64,000 nucleotides of DNA from Acinetobacter tibetensis (GCF_023824315.1 NZ_CP098732.1:1922001-1986000), one strand, 5' to 3'; counted from the stretch's first letter, positions 53,430 through 63,891 are shown. The notes: a model not told the origin generated them from the sequence alone. Program-made: numbers and translations.

Positions 53430-54374
53430 TTATCCGTAACAGTTTCGCAAGTCTTCTTGAGCCTGCTTTATTGTTAAATATGTTTTAAATTTATGCGACT
53501 GTTGCAAAGATCTTAACCAAGTATATTGACGTTTCGCAAGTTGTCGTGTTGCAAAAAGGGCTTTATCCTCCATTTCTTTCTTATTTTCGAGACTTTTGTC
53601 GCTTTTTAATAAAAAATCTAAGGCTTGCCTATAACCGACTGATCTCATTGAAGACAAATCATCAAATAGATCGTATTTTTCAATTAGTGATTCAACCTCA
53701 TTTAAAAAACCGATTTCCCACATAATTTCCAAGCGTTTTTCAATTCGCTTATGTAATTCTAACCGATCTGGCAACAAAGCATAATTATGAAAAGTGTAAC
53801 GATATGGTACATTTTTAGGTTGTTCTGCTTGTAATTTGGTAATCGGCTGCCCTGTAATACGAAATACTTCGAGTGCACGAATAATACGCTGCTTGTCACT
53901 GACTTTGAATTTCTCACCCGCAAGTGGATCCACTTCACATAAAGAAGCGTAAACTGACTCCCAACCTTCTCGATCACCCTGTGCTTCAATTTCAGCACGG
54001 ATTGCATAATCCGCACTTGGCAGATTACTCGATAAGCCTTCTAGCAAAGCTTTGAAATACAACATCGTACCTCCGACCAAAATCGGAGTTTTGCCTTTAG
54101 CATGTATCTCATCAACCAGCCTAGTTGCATCTTCTACAAATTGCGCAGCAGAATACACTTCTAGTGGACTAATAATATCAATCAAATGATGTGGATACTG
54201 TGCTTGCTCAGCTTTACTTGGCTTCGCTGTCCCAATATCCATATCTCGATAAACCAATGCCGAGTCAACAGAAATCAATTCAAAATTGCCCTGTTCATAT
54301 AACTCACATGCTAAAGCCGTTTTACCGCTGGCTGTAGGTCCCATCAAATTGATGACAGGCAATTGATTCGACAT
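53430..54374 (-). CDS. miaA: tRNA dimethylallyltransferase
   Basis: The enzyme of 314 residues adds the dimethylallyl group to A37. The P-loop is [80 protein letters not shown] and [11 protein letters not shown] are family motifs. It lies in the tsaE-mutL-miaA-hfq order seen in gamma-proteobacteria. Confidence 0.96.
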   Translation of the reverse strand: MSNQLPVINLMGPTASGKTALACELYEQGNFELISVDSALVYRDMDIGTAKPSKAEQAQYPHHLIDIISPLEVYSAAQFVEDATRLVDEIHAKGKTPILVGGTMLYFKALLEGLSSNLPSADYAIRAEIEAQGDREGWESVYASLCEVDPLAGEKFKVSDKQRIIRALEVFRITGQPITKLQAEQPKNVPYRYTFHNYALLPDRLELHKRIEKRLEIMWEIGFLNEVESLIEKYDLFDDLSSMRSVGYRQALDFLLKSDKSLENKKEMEDKALFATRQLAKRQYTWLRSLQQSHKFKTYLTIKQAQEDLRNCYG

Positions 54375-54380
54375 TTAGGT

Positions 54381-56315
54381 TTACTCTCCTCGAGCAAAAA
54401 GTTTATCTAGCTGAGCCAATGGGAATGCACGCCAAGTCGGTCGCCCATGGTTACATTGACTCGCAAATTCGGTCTGCTCCATTTGACGAAGCAAGGCATT
54501 CATTTCAGAAAGACTCAACAATCGATGTGCACGCACAGCACCATGGCACGCCATACCCGCCAAGATTTGATCACGTTTCTGCAATAGCCCACGCACCTCG
54601 TCTGTTGGATCCAAATCATTGAGTAATTCGGGAATCAAAGCCGAAAAATCAGCTTTATGTAAAATAGCAGGGACACCACGAACAATGACTTGTTCATCAC
54701 CATATTGATCAATTTCCAAACCCAATCGCGCTAAAGGTTCTTTTAAATCTTCTACTCGAAGGGCTTGCATCCGATTTACATTAACTATTTTCGGAATCAA
54801 TAGCTGCTGAGAGATCCAAAACTCTGGATTTTCCCAAGCAGATTTCATTTGTTGTAATAAAATCCGCTCATGTGCAGCGTGCATATCAACAATAATCAGA
54901 CCTTCGGTGTTTTGCGCCAAAATATAAATGCCGTGTAACTGCGCAATCGCAATACCCAAAGGATGCTCATCTACCCGAGGAGCCATATCATCCACCACAA
55001 CATCATCAGTGGACTGACCAACTGCTCGTAATGGCGCGAGATAACTCTGCAAAGCAGCAGTATTTACCGGTGATGCAGGATTGACTCGATACGCTTTAGT
55101 GTCTTGCGCTACATACTGCACAGCTTGTGGCTGTGGAGATTCAAAGTCTGTTAATACTGCGACAGACTCAGGCATTGGTGTTGATTCTGCTGCACGATGC
55201 AACTGAAACTGCTCTTGATAACGGGGTTGGTGTATATTTGTTGGGCTTGCTGGCTCAACTTTCAATGCTTGCGCTAAATCTGCACTCGCAGTTTGAAATT
55301 GAGACAGCGTATCTTTTGCAAAATGACGTACAAACTCATGAACTTCGCGTTGATTTAAAAAACGAATTTCATGCTTGGTTGGATGTACATTGACATCGAT
55401 ATTTTCAGGATCAACCTCTAAAAATAACAAATAAGCAGAGTGTTGGTGTCCATGTAAAATACCATCATAAGCCATGCGTAAAGCATGGGAGATCGTTTTA
55501 TCTTTGACAATGCGTCCATTGACATAGACATACTGCAAATCTGCCTGTGCTCTTGCATCAGAAGGGTGTCCCAACCAACCACTGAGACGCATATTAATGC
55601 TGTCTGCATCAATCCAATACGCATTTTCTGTGAATTGACGCCCCAGTAATTGTTGCACCCTTTGAAAGCGTAATGCACCACTATCAGCAACAGGTAAATT
55701 CAAACGAATGTTATTGTTATGTTCTAGCACAAAACGTATATCAAAATGAGTAAGGGCTAAACGACGCACAATTTCTTCGATATGGCCGAATTCCGTGCCT
55801 GGTTTTTTTAAGAATTTTCGGCGTGCAGGAACATTAAAAAATAAATCCTGTACTCGAATCTGTGTGCCACGCGATGCTGCTACAGCTTGAATTTCTTGGT
55901 GTTGAAATGCAGTGCCATTCACTTCAACCTGATAACCAACACCATCGTCTACTTGGCTACTGGTCAAGGTTAAACGCGAAACCGCTGCTATCGATGCTAA
56001 TGCTTCACCACGGAAACCCAAACTCACAATCGCATGTAAATCTTCTGCGGTTTGAATCTTACTGGTCGCATGACGCATCACTGCCAAAGATAAATCATCA
56101 GGATGAATACCACGACCATTGTCGATAATTTCAATCAGCGTACTGCCGCCTTGTTCAACCCGAATAATCAGTTCTGTTGCGCCTGCATCAATTGAGTTTT
56201 CCAACAGCTCTTTGACTACAGAAGCTGGGCGTTCAATTACTTCACCCGCAGCAATCTGGTTGGCAAGTGCAGGATCTAAGGTATGAATGCGGCGTACAGA
56301 AACTTCATCACGCAT
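54381..56315 (-). CDS. mutL: DNA mismatch repair protein MutL
   Basis: The 644-residue GHKL ATPase has N-box VVKELLENSIDAGA, IIDNGRGI (G1) and HATSKI...SLGFRGEALASIAAVS (G2). The C-terminal dimerisation domain (RPTWRAFPLAQLDKLFARGE end) lacks the DQHA(X)2E(X)4E endonuclease motif, as expected for a MutL that works with a MutH-type system or Acinetobacter variant. The start at 56315 overlaps tsaE by eight bases. Confidence 0.95.
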   Translation of the reverse strand: MRDEVSVRRIHTLDPALANQIAAGEVIERPASVVKELLENSIDAGATELIIRVEQGGSTLIEIIDNGRGIHPDDLSLAVMRHATSKIQTAEDLHAIVSLGFRGEALASIAAVSRLTLTSSQVDDGVGYQVEVNGTAFQHQEIQAVAASRGTQIRVQDLFFNVPARRKFLKKPGTEFGHIEEIVRRLALTHFDIRFVLEHNNNIRLNLPVADSGALRFQRVQQLLGRQFTENAYWIDADSINMRLSGWLGHPSDARAQADLQYVYVNGRIVKDKTISHALRMAYDGILHGHQHSAYLLFLEVDPENIDVNVHPTKHEIRFLNQREVHEFVRHFAKDTLSQFQTASADLAQALKVEPASPTNIHQPRYQEQFQLHRAAESTPMPESVAVLTDFESPQPQAVQYVAQDTKAYRVNPASPVNTAALQSYLAPLRAVGQSTDDVVVDDMAPRVDEHPLGIAIAQLHGIYILAQNTEGLIIVDMHAAHERILLQQMKSAWENPEFWISQQLLIPKIVNVNRMQALRVEDLKEPLARLGLEIDQYGDEQVIVRGVPAILHKADFSALIPELLNDLDPTDEVRGLLQKRDQILAGMACHGAVRAHRLLSLSEMNALLRQMEQTEFASQCNHGRPTWRAFPLAQLDKLFARGE

Positions 56316-56784
56316 GTTGAAATGCCTGCTCAAGTGCTTTATAGAGCATTTCATCTTGAAAGTTTAATGTGGCATGACGGGATAACTCGTCTTCAGACTT
56401 TAAAATTTCAATAGTGAAATCGGCAGCCGGAATTTCTTCACCACCTTTACTTGGCCATTCAAATAAGAATAAAGCGTTAGGTGTATCCAAATAATCGCGA
56501 ATACCCATTAACTCAAGTTCATAAGGATCATTGAGGCGATACAAATCAAAATGAAATACTTGCTTATTCTGAATGCTATATGGTTCCACCAAAGTATACG
56601 TTGGACTTTTTACTGAACCTTCATGCCCAAGTTGTTGTAACAAATAACGGGTAAATGTCGTTTTCCCTGCACCTAAATCGCCAATTAAATAAATTACACC
56701 CTCAGTAAAATGTTGTGCAACCACACGCGCAAGTTGCTGGGTATCTGCTTCAGAGTTTAGGGGCAAATGAAATGAATACGACAT
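56308..56784 (-). CDS. tsaE: tRNA threonylcarbamoyladenosine biosynthesis ATPase TsaE
   Basis: A 158-residue protein has the Walker A IGDLGAGKTTFTRYLLQQL and PTYTLVEPYS, HFDLYRLNDPYELELMGIRDYL (Walker B region) and LFLFEWPSKGGE motifs of the TsaE family. It helps form t6A37 with TsaB and TsaD. The start is the ATG at 56784 behind GTGAG. Confidence 0.94.
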   Translation of the reverse strand: MSYSFHLPLNSEADTQQLARVVAQHFTEGVIYLIGDLGAGKTTFTRYLLQQLGHEGSVKSPTYTLVEPYSIQNKQVFHFDLYRLNDPYELELMGIRDYLDTPNALFLFEWPSKGGEEIPAADFTIEILKSEDELSRHATLNFQDEMLYKALEQAFQHA

Positions 56785-56916
56785 ATGACTCACAGCATGA
56801 TTCAAAAGTGGAATTATGATAGCATCGCCACGCTCTTAATACCTATGCCATGCATACGAAATGTGCATTTTTAATACAGTGCATGGTATACCCTAACCTG
56901 TTGTGATTGATGACTT

Positions 56917-57822
56917 ATGACTGCGCATGACTTTGTTCCTCCCATGATTCGTGGTGTAACTGCAAGCAAACTGTTCTTACCTGCTTTACAACCTGCGCCA
57001 CAGCGTTTGTATGATTATCTCTGCCAACAGTTTGCACATATTTCAGCACAAGAGTGGCAACAACGTTTTCAAGACCAACTAATTTATGCAGCCGACGGTA
57101 CGATTCTAAGCCTAGATAGCCAATATCTTGCCAATCAACATATTTATTACTATCGTTTTTTAGCACATGAAATTCATGTTCCGTTTCAACATGATATTTT
57201 GCATGAAACTGATGATTTATATATCATCGATAAACCACATTTTCTAACCATGAGCCCTACAGGTCAGTATGTGCAGGAAACCTTATTGGTTCGCTTAAAA
57301 AACCAAACAGGCAATGCGGATTTAACCCCGATTCATCGTTTAGACCGTGAAACTGCTGGACTGGTTTTATTTTCCAAACGACCAGAAACGCGTGGTATTT
57401 ACCAACAAATGTTTGCTAATCGCAAGGTTAAAAAGACTTATCATGCGATTGCAGCTTATCATTCCACCCTTGAATTCCCACGTACCGTTTGTTTAAGAAT
57501 GGACAAAGGGCATCCCTTTTACACCATGCAAATTGTAGAAGGCGAACCAAACAGTGAAACTCAGATTGATATTTTGGAACACAATTCTCAATGGGCCAAA
57601 TATCTGCTAAAACCCGAAACAGGAAAACAGCATCAGTTACGAGTTCACCTGAATCATTTAGGCATTGCCATTCAAAATGACCCTTTTTACCCAACCGTTC
57701 AGCATAAATCTGATGATGATTTCTCCAACCCATTACAGTTGTTAGCCAAACAAATTCAATTTATAGATCCTGTCACAGGAGAATCTATGGACTTTTCATC
57801 TAATTTTGAACTGACACTGTAG
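56917..57822 (+). CDS. Pseudouridine synthase, RluA family
   Basis: The 301-residue enzyme has the catalytic motif IHRLDRETAGLVLFSKR with the nucleophilic Asp. KPETGKQHQLRVHLNHLGIAI and the earlier LYIIDKPHFLTMSPTG are typical of RluA/TruC-like enzymes. The target uridine is not clear from sequence. It is divergent from tsaE. Confidence 0.88.
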   Translation: MTAHDFVPPMIRGVTASKLFLPALQPAPQRLYDYLCQQFAHISAQEWQQRFQDQLIYAADGTILSLDSQYLANQHIYYYRFLAHEIHVPFQHDILHETDDLYIIDKPHFLTMSPTGQYVQETLLVRLKNQTGNADLTPIHRLDRETAGLVLFSKRPETRGIYQQMFANRKVKKTYHAIAAYHSTLEFPRTVCLRMDKGHPFYTMQIVEGEPNSETQIDILEHNSQWAKYLLKPETGKQHQLRVHLNHLGIAIQNDPFYPTVQHKSDDDFSNPLQLLAKQIQFIDPVTGESMDFSSNFELTL

Positions 57823-57931
57823 TTTGTTTGTCATTACAAAAAAGTGAAGTTTTCAATTCAAAAATATTGAAATTACAATAAAATTGATTAAAATGAAGGC
57901 TAAAAGTTCAATCTTCAAATTTATAAAAATC

Positions 57932-58282
57932 ATGAGAAAAACCGAAGTTTATCAAATTCGTCTCGATTCACAGGAAAAGAAACAGGCTTTTGCTGTCTTT
58001 AAACAATTGGGGATTACGCCAGCTCAAGCTGTGCGGCTCTTTTTCAAACAAGTTGTACTGACAAAGTCCATCCCCTTTTCTATTGAAAATCAGAATATCA
58101 ATTTAGAGCAATTGATTAAATTAAGACGGCTTAAACAAGAGCAGAAAACCACTACTGTTACACATGAAAGTGATGACACAATAAACAGCGTTCAACCTAG
58201 CGATGAATTTCTTATGGATGATGACCATCTAGACTTATTTGAAGAACTTAACGCGATCTTGGGTGAAAGTGATAAAAATTAA
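57932..58282 (+). CDS. RelB/DinJ-type antitoxin homologue without adjacent toxin
   Basis: Residues 1-60 (MRKTEVYQIRLDSQEKKQAFAVFKQLGITPAQAVRLFFKQVVLTKSIPFSIE) match the ribbon-helix-helix DinJ antitoxin. The C-terminal half is an acidic linker with DEFLMDDDHLDLFEELNAIL. I start at the ATG at 57932; the frame is open to 57884. No YafQ/RelE-type toxin is on either side: the next gene is a GNAT enzyme. It may be a free regulator. Confidence 0.6.
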   Translation: MRKTEVYQIRLDSQEKKQAFAVFKQLGITPAQAVRLFFKQVVLTKSIPFSIENQNINLEQLIKLRRLKQEQKTTTVTHESDDTINSVQPSDEFLMDDDHLDLFEELNAILGESDKN

Positions 58283-58375
58283 CCATGTTGCATTTTTATA
58301 CATTATTTCAATTTTTTCATTTAAAAACTTAGGTATGCTTCATGCAAGGACAATAAAAAATGCATGGAGCAATCA

Positions 58376-58819
58376 ATGATTGTAAAAAAAGCCACATTAG
58401 ATGACCTCAATCAACTTGCAGTTTTATTTGATGAATACCGTCAATTTTATGGTGCTTCTTCTAATTTAAATCTTTCCCAACAATTTTTAAAACAACGTTT
58501 CGAAAACCAAGAAAGTGTCATTTTTATTCATGTCAAAGATCATGTATTTACAGGTTTTATTTTGCTCTATTTAGGTTTTTCTTCTGTCGCCTGTTCAACC
58601 TACTATATTTTGGACGATGTCTATGTAACTCCCCAATTTCGTCGTCAAGGCTCAGCCAAACAACTGATTGATACTGCAATTATGTTTGCACGACATGAAA
58701 ATGCGCTTCGTATTAGCTTAGAAACGCAAAAAAACAATCGTGAATCTCATCGACTATATGAAGCTATGGGCTTTATTGCTGACAACGAGTTTAGAACCTA
58801 CCACTGCTTTTTTAAATAG
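58376..58819 (+). CDS. GNAT-family N-acetyltransferase
   Basis: The 147-residue protein shows the acetyl-CoA loop YVTPQFRRQGSAKQLIDTAIMFAR and ISLETQKNNRESHRLYEAMGF, the GNAT motifs A and B. The substrate is unknown. The ATG at 58376 is preceded by GGAG at six bases. A GNAT beside an RHH antitoxin-like gene recalls TacAT-type pairs, but this protein is not adjacent enough or similar enough for a firm claim. It overlaps the convergent synthase gene by eight bases. Confidence 0.75.
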   Translation: MIVKKATLDDLNQLAVLFDEYRQFYGASSNLNLSQQFLKQRFENQESVIFIHVKDHVFTGFILLYLGFSSVACSTYYILDDVYVTPQFRRQGSAKQLIDTAIMFARHENALRISLETQKNNRESHRLYEAMGFIADNEFRTYHCFFK

Positions 58820-59522
58820 TTTCTCGGGTACGGGCTAACGCTATCTGCTCAGGTGTCAAATAGATCCATTCGCCTTCTTTTAGCTCAGGGCAATGCAATG
58901 CACCGATTTGTACGCGATGTAATTGTTCAACTTTATTCCCAACCGCAGCCAGCATTCTTTTTACTTGATGATAAACACCTTGATGAATCGTCATTTGCAA
59001 CTCACACGCTGCCAATTGCTGTACATCTGTAGCCGCAAAAGTACCTTGTTCATTGCGTAATTCAACACCCTGTTCAAGTTGCTCAATCTGTTCAGCGGAA
59101 ATAGGATCGGCAGTTTGCATACGATAAACTTTGCCCACATGCTTTTTGGGATGGGTTAATGCTTGAAGAAATTGACCGTCATCCGTAAGCAGCAATAAGC
59201 CAGTCGTATCCTGATCTAAACGCCCAACGCATTGTAATCCTCGATTCAACAGCACATCATCAAACAAGTCGAATACACTAAAATGATGCGTCGCTTGATG
59301 AGAACATTCATAGCCCGCGGGTTTATTTAGGGCAATATAAACGTTTTCTCGATATTGATAGTGCTTTCCATACACCTCGAAAACTAAGTTATCCAAATTT
59401 AACTTCTGCTTAGGGTTTTGCATAATGTCTTGATCAATGCAAACAGCCCCAGATTTAATCAATTGTTGGCAATGCTTACGCGAACCAAAACCTTGAGATT
59501 GCAACATTTTTTCCAAATACAT
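58812..59522 (-). CDS. Pseudouridine synthase, RsuA family
   Basis: The 236-residue protein has an S4-like N-terminus (LEKMLQSQGFGSRKHCQQLIKSGAVCID) and the catalytic VGRLDQDTTGLLLLTDDGQFLQALTHPKKHVGKVYR. RsuA modifies U516 of 16S rRNA; related enzymes act on 23S rRNA. I start at the ATG at 59522; the frame is open to 59633 without conservation. Confidence 0.88.
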   Translation of the reverse strand: MYLEKMLQSQGFGSRKHCQQLIKSGAVCIDQDIMQNPKQKLNLDNLVFEVYGKHYQYRENVYIALNKPAGYECSHQATHHFSVFDLFDDVLLNRGLQCVGRLDQDTTGLLLLTDDGQFLQALTHPKKHVGKVYRMQTADPISAEQIEQLEQGVELRNEQGTFAATDVQQLAACELQMTIHQGVYHQVKRMLAAVGNKVEQLHRVQIGALHCPELKEGEWIYLTPEQIALARTRETI

Positions 59523-59647
59523 AATGTAAGACCTTACAATAGACTGCCGCATTTTAAACAATTTTCGACTTTTCCGCTGATTTTCTCGATGTGATAGGCA
59601 AAAAATCGCTACAATAGTTGCATTTTCACACATTCTCCCTGCATCTT

Positions 59648-60100
59648 ATGCCTAATTTAGATCTAAATTTGCTTGTACTACTGGTTTTATTGGCTTGTGG
59701 TATTTTCAGTCATAACAATGCGGTCACCATTGCTGCTGCTGTACTGATTGTCTTCAAAATCACCCCCCTAAGTGAGTTTTTCCCGCTATTACAGCAACAT
59801 GGTTTAAATATTGGTATTGTCATTTTAACCATCGGCGTTTTAACCCCAATTGCCAGCGGCAAAATTCCCGGCGAAGCTATTCTTAAATCCTTTTTAAGCT
59901 GGAAGTCATTACTTGCGATTGCGATTGGTCTTTTTGTCGCCTGGTTAGGTGGCCGCGGTGTAAAACTAATGACTCATCAACCAAATGTGGTCGCAGGATT
60001 GCTCATTGGAACCGTTGCTGGGGTTGCCGTATTACGCGGGGTGCCCGTTGGCCCTTTAATTGCCGCAGGCGTACTGTCATTATTTATAGGACAATCTTAG
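59648..60100 (+). CDS. DUF441-family (YeaL-like) membrane protein
   Basis: The 150-residue protein has four or five transmembrane segments ([85 protein letters not shown]). Family DUF441 has no known function. Start at the ATG at 59648, where the hydrophobic part begins. Confidence 0.8.
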   Translation: MPNLDLNLLVLLVLLACGIFSHNNAVTIAAAVLIVFKITPLSEFFPLLQQHGLNIGIVILTIGVLTPIASGKIPGEAILKSFLSWKSLLAIAIGLFVAWLGGRGVKLMTHQPNVVAGLLIGTVAGVAVLRGVPVGPLIAAGVLSLFIGQS

Positions 60101-60168
60101 TCCAATTCAATTTTGTGTGATGATGCAATCTATAAATTGCACCATCACAGCAAACTGCATCAATTTGA

Positions 60169-61089
60169 TTAAGACAAATAATATTGATGACGCTTCTGTG
60201 AAAATTTATCCAATTGCTTCAAGAAGCCTTCAAAATAAGTTTTCTCTTTTTCATCCGTTCGATACCCTGCATATAAAGTACGGCGTAGACCTTTTGCAGA
60301 CACACAATCCAAACGGCGTGACGTTACCCAACCTTTTTGCTCATATTCATTTACAACCCAATCAGGCAATGCAGCAATGCCGCGCCCACTTGCGACCAAT
60401 TGAATCAGCATCTGAGTTAAATCCGTGGTACGAATCTGTTTAGGTAGAATGTTCGCTGGAATGAACAGCTTTGACATAATATCTAAGCGATGTTTATCGA
60501 CTGGATAAGTAATTAGGGTTTCTTCAGCCAAATCCTGTACTGTAATCTTTTCGGCACGCACCAAAGGGTGTGTATTGGATAATACTAAACGCGATTCGTA
60601 TTCAAAGATTGGAAAATAATCCACGCCTTTCAAAGCAATTGGATCTGCAGTAATAAGCAAATCAAACTCGCCATTTTGCAACAATTCATGCGGATTGGCT
60701 TCGAAACCAGAAGCAAAATCTAAATCGACATCTGGATATTGTTGGCGATATTGATTTAAAAGAGGCATTAACCAATCAAAACAGCTATGACATTCTGAGG
60801 AAAAAATAATACGTCCTGTCTGACCATGTACAATTCGCGTAATGTCGGTTTGCGCAATTTGAATTTGTGGTAAAACATCATCGGCAAGCTTCAGCAAACG
60901 TTGTCCAACATTGGAAAATGATACTGGGCGACTACGGCGATTGACCACTTCTACCCCGTACCAATGATCTAACTCTTTTAACTGATGCGAAATAGCAGAA
61001 GGCGTCAAACATAAATCATTGGCTGCTGCAACCAAAGAGCCATGTTCACGAAGTGCAAGTAATGTTTTTAGATGTCGAATTTCAAGCAT
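60169..61089 (-). CDS. metR: LysR-family regulator, MetR-like
   Basis: The 306-residue protein has the LysR helix-turn-helix (LKTLLALREHGSLVAAANDLCLTPSAISHQLKELDHWYGVEVVNR) and a substrate-binding domain. The ECHSCFDWLMPLL segment and the length are those of MetR, which uses homocysteine and controls methionine genes. No met gene is next to it, so the gene symbol is by similarity only. Confidence 0.8.
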   Translation of the reverse strand: MLEIRHLKTLLALREHGSLVAAANDLCLTPSAISHQLKELDHWYGVEVVNRRSRPVSFSNVGQRLLKLADDVLPQIQIAQTDITRIVHGQTGRIIFSSECHSCFDWLMPLLNQYRQQYPDVDLDFASGFEANPHELLQNGEFDLLITADPIALKGVDYFPIFEYESRLVLSNTHPLVRAEKITVQDLAEETLITYPVDKHRLDIMSKLFIPANILPKQIRTTDLTQMLIQLVASGRGIAALPDWVVNEYEQKGWVTSRRLDCVSAKGLRRTLYAGYRTDEKEKTYFEGFLKQLDKFSQKRHQYYLS

Positions 61090-61584
61090 GTTTATTATCA
61101 GTCCGCAAAGATCAAAAGCTAAAATATCAGCGCAATAGTTTAAATCGGCTTAAATGCCGCAAACTGAGCGAGCAACAGAATAAGAGATTATTGATGTGAT
61201 TTAATGTAAAATCACAAAATGAATTTGACTCATTCTAACATAAGATTAATTAATATATTTCACCTTAAATACAATTTCAGTATTTGTTTATCTAAAGAAA
61301 TTTATAATATTTTCCTAAATCCATATTAAAAAAATCCATCTTCTGCTTTGTGATATTTATTTCTTAATAAAACACTTAATATTTCGACTAATTTGCATAG
61401 AGTATTTTATTTCAATATCTCATTATATACATGATTATATTAGGTAATTAAAAATATTAAACTTACACACACCTAAATTTAATCTATTCATCAACTGCAT
61501 GAATTCCGAGTAAACGACTTAACATTATTCACTCATTTCACCTATAATTAGCTCTTTCTCCCCCTCCCAATATTCCGATTAAAA
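61090..61584. promoter_or_regulatory. Long divergent intergenic region between metR and the MFS gene
   Basis: The 495 bases hold no ORF. A 20-base inverted repeat GTGATTT-aatgta-AAATCAC lies at 61196-61215 and is a good candidate regulator site. The rest is very AT-rich (A/T tracts from 61240 to 61560). Promoters of both flanking genes must lie here. Confidence 0.5.
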
Positions 61585-62811
61585 ATGATATCTCCGAGTT
61601 TAAATACGGCGACTGATCCTACGCCATCCTATCGCCTATTTTGGGTCATTCTGGCACTCGCCTTAGGTGGCTTTTGTATTGGTACAACAGAATTTGTCGC
61701 GATGGGGCTTATTCAAGAAATTTCACATAATTTGAATGTAAGTATTCCTGTAGCAGGTCATTTTATTAGTGCCTACGCCTTAGGCGTTACTATCGGTGCT
61801 CCAATTATTGCAATCTTAGCGGCCAAAGTACCAAGAAAAACCCTACTGATTGGACTTATGCTCTTTTATGGTATTGCCAATGCTATCACAGCATTTGCCA
61901 ATCATTATGAGAGCATGTTGCTGTCACGTTTTATTGCAGGGTTGCCTCACGGTGCTTATTTCGGTATTGCAGCCTTGGTTGTGGCTGACTTCGCAGGCAA
62001 ACAAAAACGTGCTTCTGCGGTTGCCAAACTCATGATGGGTTTAAATGTAGCAACGGTTATTGGTGTGCCTTTTGCAACATGGTTGGGACAACATTATGGT
62101 TGGCGGTCTGGGTTTGAATTTTCGGCTTCAATTGCATTTTTTACCGTCATTGCGATTTGTTTTTTCCTGCCAAAAATTCAACTCGACCATACAGCTAGTA
62201 TTCAAAATGAACTTCGCGGGCTTAAAAATACGCAAATGTGGCTAACTTTAGCTGTCGGCGCTATTGGTTTTGGCGGTCTTTTCTCGGTGTATAGTTACGT
62301 TTCACCCATTTTGACTGAATATACACACGCCAATATTGAAATCGTACCGTTTGCACTTGCAAGTATTGGTTTGGGTTTGGTACTTGGTGGTTTAGTTGCA
62401 GGGCATTTCGCCGATAGAAACTTGAATAAAGCAATTATTTGGGTCCTCCTTTCAAATGCAGGCTCTTATATTATTTGTGCACTCGCCATTGGAAATCTCT
62501 ATACCGCGTTTGCTGCATTATTCTTAGTCAGCTTTAGTATTGCAGGTTTAGGACCATTGCTACAAACCCGTCTCATGGATGTTGCGGGGAATGCTCAAAG
62601 TTTGGCAGCTTCTCTCAATCATTCAGCATTTAACATCGCCAATGCTTTTGGTGCTTTCCTAGGTGGTTGGTTAATTAGCCAAAACTTGGGTTGGCTCGCA
62701 CCCATTTGGGTTGGCACACTACTCAGTTTTGGTGGTTTAATCATTTTATTTTTTGCTTTTCAGCATGAGAAAAATAATCTAGTCGTTTCAGCATGTCATG
62801 AATCTATCTAA
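61585..62811 (+). CDS. MFS transporter, DHA1 family (YdhP/AraJ-like)
   Basis: A 408-residue protein with 12 hydrophobic segments. FCIGTTEFVAMGLIQEISHNL at the first helix is the hallmark of the YdhP/SotB/AraJ branch. GAPIIAILAAKVPRKTLLIGLML is the loop-2 motif and AGLPHGAYFGIAALV a later helix. It exports unknown compounds, perhaps sugars or drugs. Confidence 0.88.
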   Translation: MISPSLNTATDPTPSYRLFWVILALALGGFCIGTTEFVAMGLIQEISHNLNVSIPVAGHFISAYALGVTIGAPIIAILAAKVPRKTLLIGLMLFYGIANAITAFANHYESMLLSRFIAGLPHGAYFGIAALVVADFAGKQKRASAVAKLMMGLNVATVIGVPFATWLGQHYGWRSGFEFSASIAFFTVIAICFFLPKIQLDHTASIQNELRGLKNTQMWLTLAVGAIGFGGLFSVYSYVSPILTEYTHANIEIVPFALASIGLGLVLGGLVAGHFADRNLNKAIIWVLLSNAGSYIICALAIGNLYTAFAALFLVSFSIAGLGPLLQTRLMDVAGNAQSLAASLNHSAFNIANAFGAFLGGWLISQNLGWLAPIWVGTLLSFGGLIILFFAFQHEKNNLVVSACHESI

Positions 62812-62842
62812 CACAATGCCTAGACGTGGGCATATGTGAAAT

Positions 62843-62875
62843 AAGCAATGAAAGTGCTTTCTGCTTTCATTGCTT
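62843..62875. terminator. Hairpin between the convergent MFS and channel genes
   Basis: AAGCAATGAAAG-loop-CTTTCATTGCTT is a perfect 12-bp stem between two convergent stops. The T-runs are short, so it may be a weak bidirectional terminator. Confidence 0.65.
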
Positions 62876-62907
62876 TACCCATCGCTTAACTCTCAATTCT
62901 TTAAATA

Positions 62908-63891
62908 TTATTCAGGTAACTTCTTACCACAATGTGGACAATAGGCATATTGTTCACGTTCCTGTTTTAAAGATTCCTCTTTTTGCTCTCGAATCAATTG
63001 CAAAATAATATCTTGGGTCTGCTCCTGAGTAAGTCCTACTTCTTTACGTATTTCCTCAATCTTTTCTTTTTCTAGAATAAAATCAATATCACTGTTTTGA
63101 ATCAATTCTCGAAATCTAAGTTCCAATTCTTGTTTTCGTAATTCAAGCTCATTTGCCAAACCATTGGCTAAAATACCTGCGGGCAAAGCTGCCAATCCGA
63201 CACCTAAAATGGTAATCAGTGCCCCTAAAAAACGTCCAAGCGGCGTTACAGGTGTTACATCACCATAACCCACCGTGGTTAAGGTCACGACCGCCCACCA
63301 CATCGATGCTGGTATTGAACTAAAGACATCGGGTTGTACCCGACTTTCGATCAAATATACACCTGCCGCAGCCATAATAATCATAATCACCAAGATAAAA
63401 ATGACGGCTTGGAATGAACCTTTTTCGCGTTCAATGACACGTAATAAAATTTGCAATGAAACAAAATATCGAGTCAGTTTTAATAAGCGGAGTAAGCGTA
63501 CAATTCGAAGGAAACGTAGGTCGAAATGAACAAAGAAATTGAGATAAGCAGGTAAAATAGCCAGTAAATCGATAATCGCCCCGCCACTTTTAACCCAATG
63601 TAAACGATTTTTCCAAGCCGATTCAAAACTGTCTGACTCTGCAACTGACCAAAAACGTAAAATGTATTCTACGGTAAAAATAAAAATTGAAAAAAGTTCA
63701 AAATAATAAAAAAAAGTTTCGTAACGTACATAATATTGGTGTACTGACTCAAGTAATACCGCAGCAGCATTACTCATAATGAGTCCTATCAGAAAATAAT
63801 TAAGCCCACGACTTAAGCGGGTTTCATAATCTTCATTGTGCAAATTGTTATAGACAAACTTGCGTAGCGTATACCATGCCGTAAATTTCAT
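62908..63891 (-). CDS. Voltage-gated potassium channel-like ion transporter
   Basis: The 327-residue protein has six transmembrane segments. An S4-like arginine-rich helix (FDLRFLRIVRLLRLLKLTRYF) and a pore loop with the selectivity filter TTVGYGDVTP identify a K+ channel. A coiled cytosolic tail (LRKQELELRFRELIQ... EKEKIEEIRKEV) ends in a zinc-ribbon-like YCPHCGKKLPE. Confidence 0.92.
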   Translation of the reverse strand: MKFTAWYTLRKFVYNNLHNEDYETRLSRGLNYFLIGLIMSNAAAVLLESVHQYYVRYETFFYYFELFSIFIFTVEYILRFWSVAESDSFESAWKNRLHWVKSGGAIIDLLAILPAYLNFFVHFDLRFLRIVRLLRLLKLTRYFVSLQILLRVIEREKGSFQAVIFILVIMIIMAAAGVYLIESRVQPDVFSSIPASMWWAVVTLTTVGYGDVTPVTPLGRFLGALITILGVGLAALPAGILANGLANELELRKQELELRFRELIQNSDIDFILEKEKIEEIRKEVGLTQEQTQDIILQLIREQKEESLKQEREQYAYCPHCGKKLPE

